Shown one piece after another: positions 7,085 through 14,713 of a stretch of DNA of 17,062 nucleotides; the first letter of the stretch is position 1, and the number at the start of each line of letters is the position of its first letter. This stretch comes from Zestomicrobium sp964482405. Lineage in GTDB: Archaea; Thermoproteota; Thermoprotei_A; Sulfolobales; NBVN01. Both the position numbers and the translations under genes were made by a program. The DNA lies in assembly GCA_964482405.1 (NCBI GenBank), contig CAYZXH010000037.1, positions 1 through 17,062 on the forward strand, written 5' to 3'. The notes beneath the pieces are model-generated. The model searched no databases. It saw nothing but the letters and a program-made list of their open reading frames with translations, and was not told where the DNA came from.

Positions 7085-8431
7085 TTGTGGGATTATAAGA
7101 GGCCTTTGATAGTTGTTCCACCTCCCGGTCCCAAAGCTCTCGAATGGATTAAACGTGATGAAGCGTTGCTCTCAACTTCCTTGACTAGGACAGCTCCCCT
7201 AGTCCCTGCAGAAACTGGTTACGTCTGGGTTAAGGATGTTGACGGCAACGTATTCCTGGATTTCGGTTCTGGGATAGCCGTGACGAACGTTGGTCATAGA
7301 CATCCAAGAGTCGTTAAGGCTATTAAAGAGGTTGTCGACTTACTTGACCACACAAACTCCTGTGATTTCTACAGCCATCTCCAGATAGTTTACGCTGAGA
7401 AGCTGCTCCCGCTAGTACCCGGAGACTTTAAGAAGAGGATCTTCTTCGGTAATTCAGGAACCGAGTCCGTGGAATGCGCTTTGAAGGCTGTTAAATGGCA
7501 CTCTCCCGGTAAGCCGTACATACTGGGTTTCGTGCCGGGCTTCCACGGAAGAACCATGGGTTCCCTATCATTCACTACAACCAAGCTTAGTGCTAGGAGG
7601 AGGTTCTTCCCATTCATGCCCGGAGCTGTGCACGTCCCGTTCCCCAACACTTATAGATGCCCCTTCAAAGGGCTTGAGGGTGATGAGTGTGTTGACGCGG
7701 TCTTATCCTACATGGAGGACTTCTTATTCCAGCACGTGGTCCCCCCAGAGGAGATCGCTGGGGCGATAATCGAACCAATACTCGGTGCCGGAGGTGTTGT
7801 GCCAGCACCCGAGAAATTCTTAAGGGAACTATATAGGATGAGCAGAAAGTACGGGTTCTACTTGATAATAGATGAGGTTCAGACAGGTTTCGGTAGAACA
7901 GGTAAGTTATGGGCAGTGCAACACTACGAGGACGTAATACCTGACGTGATGACGATGTCTAAGGCTGCCGCGAACGGGTTGCCTTTCGGCCCCTGCGTCG
8001 CTAGAGCTGAGTTACTTGAGTGGGAGCCGGACGCACACGAGAACACTTTAGGCGGTAACCCTATAGTGGTCGCCGCGGCTATAGCCGTCCTGGACGTAAT
8101 CTTAGAAGAGAAGCTTCCTGAGAACGCCGCTAAGCAGGGCGAGTACTTAATGAAGAGGCTGAACGAGCTTAAGGACAGGTATGAGGAGATAGGGGATGTG
8201 AGGGGTAAGGGGTTGATGGTCGGTGTTGAGTTCGTTAAGAGTAAGGACACGAAAGAACCTAACAAGAAGTTCAGGGAGAGGGTTATAGAAGAAGCTTTTA
8301 AGAGGGGCTTAATATTGTTAGGCGCTGGCATCTCCTCCCTAAGATTACAGCCACCCCTCGTCATCAGGGAAGAACACGTTGACGTAGCTGTTGAGATATT
8401 AGAGGAATCTATTAAGAGTGCTAAAACTTAA
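7085..8431 (+). CDS. Class III PLP aminotransferase (GABA/ornithine aminotransferase or amino-acid racemase type)
   Basis: A PLP-dependent fold-type I enzyme of 448 residues, a full-length class III member. The opening RPLIVVPPPGPKALEWI resembles the Pyrococcus class III proteins, which include omega-aminotransferases and broad-specificity amino-acid racemases. Visible sites are NSGTES at 123-128 (PLP phosphate), GFHGRTMG at 152-159, Glu230, DEVQTGFGRTG with Asp263 (pyridine nitrogen), the Schiff-base lysine in MSKAAANG (Lys293) and NTLGGNP with Thr321. The start is TTG at 7085, supported by GGTGAT at 7073-7078 with a 6-nt gap. It heads a cluster with an acyl-CoA synthetase subunit and IorAB, so deamination of an amino acid to feed the oxidoreductase is the simplest role. 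Whether it acts as a transaminase or a racemase cannot be read from the sequence. Confidence 0.92.
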   Translation: MWDYKRPLIVVPPPGPKALEWIKRDEALLSTSLTRTAPLVPAETGYVWVKDVDGNVFLDFGSGIAVTNVGHRHPRVVKAIKEVVDLLDHTNSCDFYSHLQIVYAEKLLPLVPGDFKKRIFFGNSGTESVECALKAVKWHSPGKPYILGFVPGFHGRTMGSLSFTTTKLSARRRFFPFMPGAVHVPFPNTYRCPFKGLEGDECVDAVLSYMEDFLFQHVVPPEEIAGAIIEPILGAGGVVPAPEKFLRELYRMSRKYGFYLIIDEVQTGFGRTGKLWAVQHYEDVIPDVMTMSKAAANGLPFGPCVARAELLEWEPDAHENTLGGNPIVVAAAIAVLDVILEEKLPENAAKQGEYLMKRLNELKDRYEEIGDVRGKGLMVGVEFVKSKDTKEPNKKFRERVIEEAFKRGLILLGAGISSLRLQPPLVIREEHVDVAVEILEESIKSAKT

Positions 8432-8448
8432 ATTATGAGAGGTTAGGC

Positions 8449-9816
8449 ATGAGCTCAGTCATAAGACTGTTTTTCGAGCCTGAGTCCGTGGCAGTCATAG
8501 GAGCTTCCAGAGACCCCTCGAAGACAGGTCATGTGATACTTAAGAACATTGTTGAGGGAGGGTATAAGGGGAGGATATACCCTATCAACCCCTCAGCCAA
8601 CGAGATCCTGGGCCTGAAATGCTATAAGTCTGTTCTGGAAGTCCCCGAGAATATAGACTTGGCTGTCGTGGTAGTCCCCGCCAGATTAGTGCCCAGCGTG
8701 ATCGACGAATTAGGTGTCAAGAAGGTTAAGGCAGCCGTGATAATATCCGGTGGTTTCAGGGAAACCGGGACTCAGGAGGGTCATAGGCTGGAGGAAGAAC
8801 TCAAGAATAAAGCTAGTAGCAATGGCGTGAGGGTTTTAGGGCCTAACTGTCAAGGAGTGAATAACCCACACATCGGGTTATGTGCTTCGTGGCCGTTAAT
8901 AAAGAGTAAGGGGCCTCTAGCCATAGTTTCCCAGAGTGGTACCATAGCGGCTGCCTTCGAGTTATGGGCTGAGGAGGAGGGTATTGGGGTGAGTAAGATG
9001 GCGGCTTTAGGGAATAAGATAGACGTGGACGAGACTGATTTACTGGAGTATTTGAGGGATGATGTCGACACAAGAGCTATCGCCATGTACATAGAGAGTG
9101 TTAGGGACGGTAGGAGGTTTTTGAGGGTAGCTACGGAGACTAGTCTTAAGAAGCCTGTGGTAGTCCTCAAATCTGGCAGAACCCCCTCAGGCGTGAGAGC
9201 GGTAGCTTCACACACAGGCTCGCTAGCAGGTTCTTACGCTATCTACTACTCAGCTTTCAGGAAAGCAGGCATAGCAGTTGCCGACACCATAGAGGAACTA
9301 TACGATATAGCTAAGGGTCTGGCCTTACTACCCAGGACAGACGGTGAGAGAATCCAGATAGTCACTTCCTCAGGTGGTTCAGGGATAGTTTCCGTGGACT
9401 ACGCTGAGATGCTAGGTCTGAGGCTAGCTAGCCTAGAAGATTCTTCTAGAGAGAGCTTACGCAGTGAGTTACCGACTCACTGCATAGTAGGTAACCCACT
9501 GGATCTTACGGGGGATGCTGACGCGGAGAGATACGATAAAGTATTGAAGGTCTTGGTTAAGGATCCTAACATAGATGTAATCCTAGCCATATTCGGGGAC
9601 CCAATACCAGGCGCTAGTGAAGTCATTAAGAAATGGTTTAACTTAGGGAAAACCATAGTTCCTGTATACATAGGTGGGGGTTCTGTGGAGGTCGTGGAGA
9701 GGAGGAAAATGCATGAGTCCCGGATCCCGACGTTCAAGACCCCTGAGCGGGCGGTTAAGGTAGTGAAAGCCTTAGTAGACTACACCAAGTTTTTAAAAAT
9801 GCATCAGGCTTCATAA
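8449..9816 (+). CDS. acdA: ADP-forming acyl-CoA synthetase, alpha subunit
   Basis: Alpha subunit of the archaeal acid:CoA ligase that turns acyl-CoA, ADP and phosphate into acid, CoA and ATP. The CoA-binding Rossmann domain begins with FEPESVAVIGASRDPSKTGH (about 9-28). GPNCQGVNNP at 131-140, IVSQSGT at 159-165 and the phospho-histidine motif ASHTGSLAG (His255) follow, then the ligase domain with TSSGGSG and NPLDLTGDAD. Length (455) and content match stand-alone alpha subunits, without the fused ATP-grasp beta domain. No beta gene is in the window, and the next gene is IorA. The start ATG has GAGAGG upstream and follows the aminotransferase stop by 17 nt, so the two are one transcript. The preferred acid (aryl, branched or acetyl) is not determined; the IorA neighbour suggests arylacetyl-CoA. 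Confidence 0.93.
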   Translation: MSSVIRLFFEPESVAVIGASRDPSKTGHVILKNIVEGGYKGRIYPINPSANEILGLKCYKSVLEVPENIDLAVVVVPARLVPSVIDELGVKKVKAAVIISGGFRETGTQEGHRLEEELKNKASSNGVRVLGPNCQGVNNPHIGLCASWPLIKSKGPLAIVSQSGTIAAAFELWAEEEGIGVSKMAALGNKIDVDETDLLEYLRDDVDTRAIAMYIESVRDGRRFLRVATETSLKKPVVVLKSGRTPSGVRAVASHTGSLAGSYAIYYSAFRKAGIAVADTIEELYDIAKGLALLPRTDGERIQIVTSSGGSGIVSVDYAEMLGLRLASLEDSSRESLRSELPTHCIVGNPLDLTGDADAERYDKVLKVLVKDPNIDVILAIFGDPIPGASEVIKKWFNLGKTIVPVYIGGGSVEVVERRKMHESRIPTFKTPERAVKVVKALVDYTKFLKMHQAS

Positions 9817-9897
9817 GACTTCATTAAAGCTTTACCTCCTCGTTACCTGCACACCTTAATAACAGTTCACTAGAATGAATTAATCCATGCTTAAAAC

Positions 9898-11976
9898 GTG
9901 GGTAATACGTTACTTACTTGTGGTGTTGTGGTAGTGCATATTGTTGGTTTAGATAAGCCGGGAAGTAGGTTCTTGCTTCAAGGAAACGAGGCAGTAGCTA
10001 GAGGTGCTCTGGAGGGAGGGGTTCAAGTAGCTACAGGCTATCCTGGCACACCTTCATCGGAAGTCATTGAAACCCTGGCTGAGATAGCCAGGGATCACAG
10101 CATTCACGTGGAGTGGTCTGTTAACGAGAAGGTGGCTTTCGATGTTGCTGTCGGTGCTGCCAGTGTTGGTGCTCGCGCTCTAGTGACCGCTAAGAACGCT
10201 GGGGTTAACTGGTACATGGACATGTTTGCTACAGTGGTTTATGGAGGGCTTCCCGGAGGTCTTGTCGTGTACGCTGCTGATGATCCAGGAGCTTTCTACA
10301 GTTCTACGGAGCAGGACACGAGACCCTTAGCTAGGAGCGTTGGTGTGTTGATATTAGAGCCTACCGACCAGCAAGAATCTAAGGAGATGGTGAGGCTAGG
10401 TTTTGATTACTCGGAAAAGTTTGAGTTGCCTGTTTTCGTAAGGTCAGTGACTAGGATCAGTCACTCAACGGGTGACGTGACGTTCGGCGAGATTAGGAGG
10501 GAGAGGAATAAAGTCTTTTTTAACAGACATTACGGGTTGCCTTTCAGGTACAACGTTTACGGACCCTACAAGTATAGGGGTGAGGTAGGTCCTTCAGCTA
10601 AGCACGCGTGGCAGCTGGAAAGACTAGACAGTATTAAAGAATTCGTCGAGGAGGTGCCTTTCAACTGGGTTGAGGAAGGTAACGTAGACGTGGGTGTGGT
10701 GGCTTCAGGTATAGGGTACTCCTACGTTAAGGACGCTCTAGCAAGGCTGGACAGCAGTGTCAAGCCCTGGATCTTTAAGGTAGGGACTCCTTACCCGTTC
10801 CCGACCAAGAAACTATCTAAGTTCTTAAGTAACTTAAGGGAGGTCTTAATTGTTGAGGAAGGAGACCCTCTCGTTGAGGAGCAGGTTAAGGCTTTAAGCA
10901 AGGATTGTTGTCCTGAGATTAAGGTGTTAGGTAGGGGTTCAGGCACTATAAGGAGTTTCGGCGAGTTAGGGCTTGCACAGGTTTTGAGAGCCGTCTCTAA
11001 TTTAGTGGGTTCTAAATATTATGAACCTAGTGATGAGAGGGAAAGGATTAAAGCTGAGATAAGGAAGATCATAGCCCCGAGATCCTCGATGATGTGTGCT
11101 GGTTGCCCTCATCTAGGTACATACTGGGTGCTTAGGTTCGCTCTACACAAGACAGTCAACAAGTATAGGGATAGGTTTAAGGGTGCTTGGATAGTTAACG
11201 GCGATATAGGTTGTTACGAGATGGGCGGTTACGGACTCTTCGCTAAGGAAATAGAGCCTTCAAAAGAGAAAGTCACTAAGAGAGTGAGCTTCGATAACCC
11301 GTACGAAATACTTGATACTAACTACATCATGGGTGGGGGTATAGGCGTCGCTCAGGGACAGTACCACGCCGGTTACGTGGAAGGCCCTATAATAGCTGTG
11401 GCAGGTGACTCAACGTTTTTCCACGCGTGCATGCCCGCACTACTTAACGCAACCTATAATAAAGCCGCTATAACCTTCTTGGTGTTAGATAATTCTTGGA
11501 CGGCCATGACGGGGCATCAACCAGCGCCGACAACAGGGATTACGGCAGTGGGCTCGCCGAGCAGGGTCTACAAGATCGAGGAGATTGCTAAAGCTTTAGG
11601 TGTGGATGACGTGTGGGTTGTTGATCCGTATGACTTGAAGAACGCTGAGGAATCATTATTGAAAGCCATCGACAAGACTGTGAACGAAAATAAGACTACC
11701 TTAGTTATCTTCAGGCGGGAATGTGCCCTACAAGTAGTTAGGAGGCTCACTAGGGAAGGGAAAGTAATAACCCACTACTTAGTTGACGTCAGTAAATGCG
11801 TGGGTTGCAGGCTATGCGTTCAGTTAGGTTGTCCGGCTATAGGGTGGGATAAGAACGCTAAGAAAGCCTTCATAGACCCCACCCTCTGCGTTTCATGCTC
11901 CCTCTGTGCCCAAATATGTCCGGTGAAAGCGATAAAGCCTTCAACTGAGAAGGTGGTGGGCGTTAAGGAGGTGTGA
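9898..11976 (+). CDS. iorA: Indolepyruvate ferredoxin oxidoreductase, alpha subunit
   Basis: Catalytic subunit that decarboxylates aryl-2-oxoacids to acyl-CoA and reduces ferredoxin. Domains in order: pyruvate-ferredoxin-oxidoreductase-like N domain with GYPGTPSSEVIE (47-58) and NEKVAFD (Glu77, TPP activation); a middle domain (about 262-375); a TPP domain from CAGCPH (400-405) through GDIGCYEMG, GDSTFFHA (503-510) and LLNATYNKA; and a ferredoxin tail with Cys634/637/640/645 and Cys664/667/670/674 for two [4Fe-4S] clusters. At 692 residues it is long: there are about 25 extra N-terminal residues and a lengthened stretch at 443-475. The true start may be GTG 9928 or 9934 instead of 9898, because the family core begins at FLLQGNEAVARG. 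IorB follows 3 nt after the stop. Confidence 0.93.
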   Translation: MGNTLLTCGVVVVHIVGLDKPGSRFLLQGNEAVARGALEGGVQVATGYPGTPSSEVIETLAEIARDHSIHVEWSVNEKVAFDVAVGAASVGARALVTAKNAGVNWYMDMFATVVYGGLPGGLVVYAADDPGAFYSSTEQDTRPLARSVGVLILEPTDQQESKEMVRLGFDYSEKFELPVFVRSVTRISHSTGDVTFGEIRRERNKVFFNRHYGLPFRYNVYGPYKYRGEVGPSAKHAWQLERLDSIKEFVEEVPFNWVEEGNVDVGVVASGIGYSYVKDALARLDSSVKPWIFKVGTPYPFPTKKLSKFLSNLREVLIVEEGDPLVEEQVKALSKDCCPEIKVLGRGSGTIRSFGELGLAQVLRAVSNLVGSKYYEPSDERERIKAEIRKIIAPRSSMMCAGCPHLGTYWVLRFALHKTVNKYRDRFKGAWIVNGDIGCYEMGGYGLFAKEIEPSKEKVTKRVSFDNPYEILDTNYIMGGGIGVAQGQYHAGYVEGPIIAVAGDSTFFHACMPALLNATYNKAAITFLVLDNSWTAMTGHQPAPTTGITAVGSPSRVYKIEEIAKALGVDDVWVVDPYDLKNAEESLLKAIDKTVNENKTTLVIFRRECALQVVRRLTREGKVITHYLVDVSKCVGCRLCVQLGCPAIGWDKNAKKAFIDPTLCVSCSLCAQICPVKAIKPSTEKVVGVKEV

Positions 11977-11979
11977 CCC

Positions 11980-12594
11980 ATGAAGTATTATCATATAATG
12001 ATAGCTGGTGTTGGGGGTCAGGGTAACTTACTCCTCTCAAGGATCATAGGCGATGCCGCGCTTTCTAAGGGATTAAGGGTTAGGTTAGGGGAAACCTTCG
12101 GCGCTGCTCAGAGAGGTGGGTCAGTACACTCTCATGTGAGGATAGGCAGGGAAGTTTACGGTCCTTTAATGCTTGAAGATGAGGCAGATGCTTTACTGGC
12201 TTTAGAACCTTTAGAAGGATTAAGACGAGGTGTTCAGTACTTGAAGGAGAGGGGTCTCGCGATCTTGAATACTAGGAAGGTTAGCTCGATCGACGTTAAT
12301 GTAGGTGTGGCTGAATACCCCACCATAGATGAAATAATAGAGTCTTTCAGAAAGCTAAATGCTAGGATAGTGTACCATGACTTCACGAAGATTGCGGAAG
12401 AGGTTGGGTCCCCGAGATTAATGAACGTCGTAATGCTAGGGGTATTCGCAGGCATTGCTGAGAACGAGATTCCCTTCACCATAGAGGATCTGAAGACCGC
12501 TATAAGGAGTAGAGTCCCTCAAAGATGGGTTGAGTTGAATCTACGTGCTTTTGACGCAGGTTATAAATTCTCTAAAGGTTATGTCATGAAGTGA
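11980..12594 (+). CDS. iorB: Indolepyruvate ferredoxin oxidoreductase, beta subunit
   Basis: Partner of IorA, corresponding to the gamma-type domain of 2-oxoacid:ferredoxin oxidoreductases that helps bind CoA. The N-terminal IMIAGVGGQGNLLLSRIIGDAA (about 7-28) is the family signature, followed by GETFGAAQRGGSVHSHVRIG and SPRLMNVVMLGVFAG. At 204 residues it is full length. Translation is coupled to IorA: AGGAGGTGTGA spans the IorA stop and lies 5 nt or so before the ATG. The 3' end overlaps the convergent cysteine-synthase gene by 11 bp. Confidence 0.94.
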   Translation: MKYYHIMIAGVGGQGNLLLSRIIGDAALSKGLRVRLGETFGAAQRGGSVHSHVRIGREVYGPLMLEDEADALLALEPLEGLRRGVQYLKERGLAILNTRKVSSIDVNVGVAEYPTIDEIIESFRKLNARIVYHDFTKIAEEVGSPRLMNVVMLGVFAGIAENEIPFTIEDLKTAIRSRVPQRWVELNLRAFDAGYKFSKGYVMK

Positions 12595-13555
12595 TTTTTC
12601 CTGTAAAGAGTCTAGTACTGAAGTATCTTGCTGCGTAGTCTGGGAGAACAGTAACTATTTTCTTCCCTTCACCGATACTGAATCTCCTGGCTATTTTAAT
12701 AGCCGCCACTACGTTAGCTCCTGAAGATATGCCTACGGCAAGTCCTTCAAATCTTGCTAACCTCTTAGACATCTCTATCGCTTTCTCAGAATTGACTACC
12801 TCGAAGTGATCTATAAGGTGTTTATACTTCTTGATAATGTTTGGCACGAAGCCGTCTCCGACACCCTCTATTTCGTGCCTGCCCCACGGACCTTCAACTC
12901 CTGTGTAGAACCAGTTGTAGGCAACGGGGCATTCAGCGGGTTCCGCGCCAACTATTAAGGTTTTGGGGTTAACTTCCTTAAGTTTCTTAGCAACCCCTAC
13001 TAAAGTCCCTCCAGTACCTACGTGAGCTACGAAAGCGTCAACAGGACCTAACTGATCGATTATTTCTTTTCCGGTAGTCTCGTAGTGTGCCTCGACGTTC
13101 GCTTCATCATCCCATTGATCTAGGAAAACGTACTTGTCAGGGTGTTTCCTCTCAAGTTCTTTGCCGTACTCCAAAGCTTTGAAAGCGTCTGACTCACCCC
13201 CAGGCACCCTAATTATTTCAGCGCCATAATGCTCAATCAATAAAAACCTCTCTCTACTCATTTCCTCCGGTATCACTATGACTACCTTATAACCTAGCGC
13301 TGCCCCTAAAGCAGCGAAGGCTATTCCAGTGTTACCAGTAGTTGCCACTACTATAGCTTTGTCCTTATTTAACCTACCCTCCCTCTCAGCCTTCTTAATC
13401 ATGTAGAGAGCCATCCTGTCCTTAACACTACCTGAGGGGTTCATGAACTCTAACTTAACCCAGATCTCGGCCTTCACATCCTCAGGCACCACCCTCCTGA
13501 GCCTTATCACGGGGGTCCCACCAATCACATCCGCTATTGACTCACCAACCTTCAT
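12584..13555 (-). CDS. Cysteine synthase / cystathionine beta-synthase family PLP enzyme
   Basis: A fold-type II PLP enzyme of 323 residues, probably making cysteine from an activated serine and sulfide, or a related beta-replacement. Sites: NPSGSVKDRMA with the Schiff-base Lys45, TTGNTG at 72-77 (substrate loop; the usual form is TSGNTG), GTGGT at 180-184 (PLP phosphate), EGVGDGFVPNI at 230-240, GISSGAN at 275-281 and the terminal VTVLPDYAARYFST. There is no C-terminal CBS domain. The S-to-T change in the substrate loop may alter donor choice, so O-acetylserine should not be assumed. The start is ATG at 13555 with GGTGGTAT 6 nt upstream. The M19 dipeptidase gene diverges from it, and such enzymes can release cysteine or serine donors. 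Confidence 0.9.
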   Translation of the reverse strand: MKVGESIADVIGGTPVIRLRRVVPEDVKAEIWVKLEFMNPSGSVKDRMALYMIKKAEREGRLNKDKAIVVATTGNTGIAFAALGAALGYKVVIVIPEEMSRERFLLIEHYGAEIIRVPGGESDAFKALEYGKELERKHPDKYVFLDQWDDEANVEAHYETTGKEIIDQLGPVDAFVAHVGTGGTLVGVAKKLKEVNPKTLIVGAEPAECPVAYNWFYTGVEGPWGRHEIEGVGDGFVPNIIKKYKHLIDHFEVVNSEKAIEMSKRLARFEGLAVGISSGANVVAAIKIARRFSIGEGKKIVTVLPDYAARYFSTRLFTGKITS

Positions 13556-13591
13556 TTGCTGATACCACCGAGATTCTAAGGGAAACCACCC

Positions 13592-13601
13592 TTATATAAA
13601 A
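13592..13601 (-). promoter_or_regulatory. TATA box of the cysteine-synthase-like gene
   Basis: On the minus strand TTTTATATAA, inside a longer A/T run, is centred about 42 bp before the ATG at 13555. It would place transcription start near 13570, leaving a leader of about 15 nt that carries the SD GGTGGTAT. This is the clearest TATA sequence among the protein genes here. Confidence 0.6.
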
Positions 13602-13650
13602 TATTTCAAGAATTCTGAAGAAAAATTATGGGTAAATACCTGACTTAACG

Positions 13651-13660
13651 TATATTTTTA
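13651..13660 (+). promoter_or_regulatory. TATA box of the M19 dipeptidase gene
   Basis: TATATTTTTA is centred about 30 bp before the GTG at 13685, with no SD of note in between. This fits a leaderless transcript and supports GTG 13685 as the start. Confidence 0.55.
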
Positions 13661-13684
13661 TTTGCTCACATTAATTGAGATGGG

Positions 13685-14713
13685 GTGTATGGCCTGACGT
13701 ATCCAGTCATAGACCTACATGAAGATATCTCATTATATTTTTTAACGTTCGGCGGGGGACAACCCTTAGCAGATTTTAGAGATGACTTGAGTGGTAGGGA
13801 CGCAGACATACCTAAGTATGTTCGCGGTAATGTGAGGTTAGTGTTCTCATCGATTTTCCCAGGCACGCACACCTTCGACGTGAAATTACTTGAGCAGAGG
13901 GAGAAGGATAGGTGGTTACCCAGAGTTATCATGAGGTACCCACAACTGCAGGTTTTCGAGCATCTCAAGATCTATTACTCACTTTCCGAAGCTTACGGCG
14001 TGAAAATAGTTGAGTCTTTAAGGGACGTTGAGGACGTTATAAGGTCAAGTGATTATAGGTTAGGGTTCCTCATTCACGTGGAGGGTGCTGACGCGATTGA
14101 CGACCCTTATGACCTAGTACTCCTCAAGAAGCTTGGAGTGAGATCATTAGGGCTGACCTGGAACTACAATAATAAGTGGGGGTCTTCCTGCGCTTCAAGC
14201 AAGGACTACGGGTTAACTCCTGAGGGTGAGGAACTCGTTAAGCACGCTAATAAGCTAGGCATAATAATAGACTTAGCACACGCAAGCAAGAAGACAGCGG
14301 TCGACGTACTCCAAATATCTAGGAAGCCCGTCATGATAAGCCACGCTAACGTTAGGTCAGTGCATGATCACAGGAGAAACGTTGACGACGAAATACTAGA
14401 ACTCCTCTCATCAAATAACGGCTTAATCGGGATGTCTTTCGTAAGCTCCTTCATATCACCTAAGAAGAGAGCCAGTGTTGAAGACTTAATTAATCACTTC
14501 ATGTATGTTTATGAGAGATACGGCTCAAACATATTAGCGATAGGGACTGATTTCCACGGCCTCCTAGGTCTTCCAGGCCCTGAGGGACTTGAGTCTATCG
14601 ATAAGGTGCAGACGCTCTTAAACGCGTTAAGGGAGAGAGGTCTTAAAGAATCTGATATTAGGAAGATAGCTTTTGAGAATGCTCTCAGACTACTGGAGAG
14701 AGTACTAGGTTAA
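13685..14713 (+). CDS. Membrane dipeptidase-family metallopeptidase (M19)
   Basis: A zinc dipeptidase of the renal-dipeptidase fold, 342 residues. Metal and catalytic residues are visible in family order: DLHED with His12 and Asp14, the bridging Glu133 in IHVEGADAI, LTWNYNN at 158-163, IDLAHAS with His199, ISHANVRSVHDHRRN with His220 and Arg230, and GTDFHG with Asp289. No signal peptide or membrane anchor is present, so it should act in the cytoplasm. The last motif reads GTDFHG where GSDFDG is common. Substrates could be ordinary or D-amino-acid dipeptides, or Cys-Gly-like products; none can be chosen from sequence. The start is GTG at 13685. It ends in a 4-bp overlap with the convergent gamma-glutamyltransferase-family gene. 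Confidence 0.92.
   Translation: MYGLTYPVIDLHEDISLYFLTFGGGQPLADFRDDLSGRDADIPKYVRGNVRLVFSSIFPGTHTFDVKLLEQREKDRWLPRVIMRYPQLQVFEHLKIYYSLSEAYGVKIVESLRDVEDVIRSSDYRLGFLIHVEGADAIDDPYDLVLLKKLGVRSLGLTWNYNNKWGSSCASSKDYGLTPEGEELVKHANKLGIIIDLAHASKKTAVDVLQISRKPVMISHANVRSVHDHRRNVDDEILELLSSNNGLIGMSFVSSFISPKKRASVEDLINHFMYVYERYGSNILAIGTDFHGLLGLPGPEGLESIDKVQTLLNALRERGLKESDIRKIAFENALRLLERVLG

Noticed and set aside
7924..8364. Minus-strand 146-codon frame inside the aminotransferase gene
   Set aside because: It is antisense to conserved PLP-enzyme sequence; the translation is Ser/Pro-rich and has no family features.
8843..9215. Overlapping minus-strand frames inside the synthetase alpha gene
   Set aside because: They are shadows of a well-conserved gene, and the two overlap each other in different frames with no motif.
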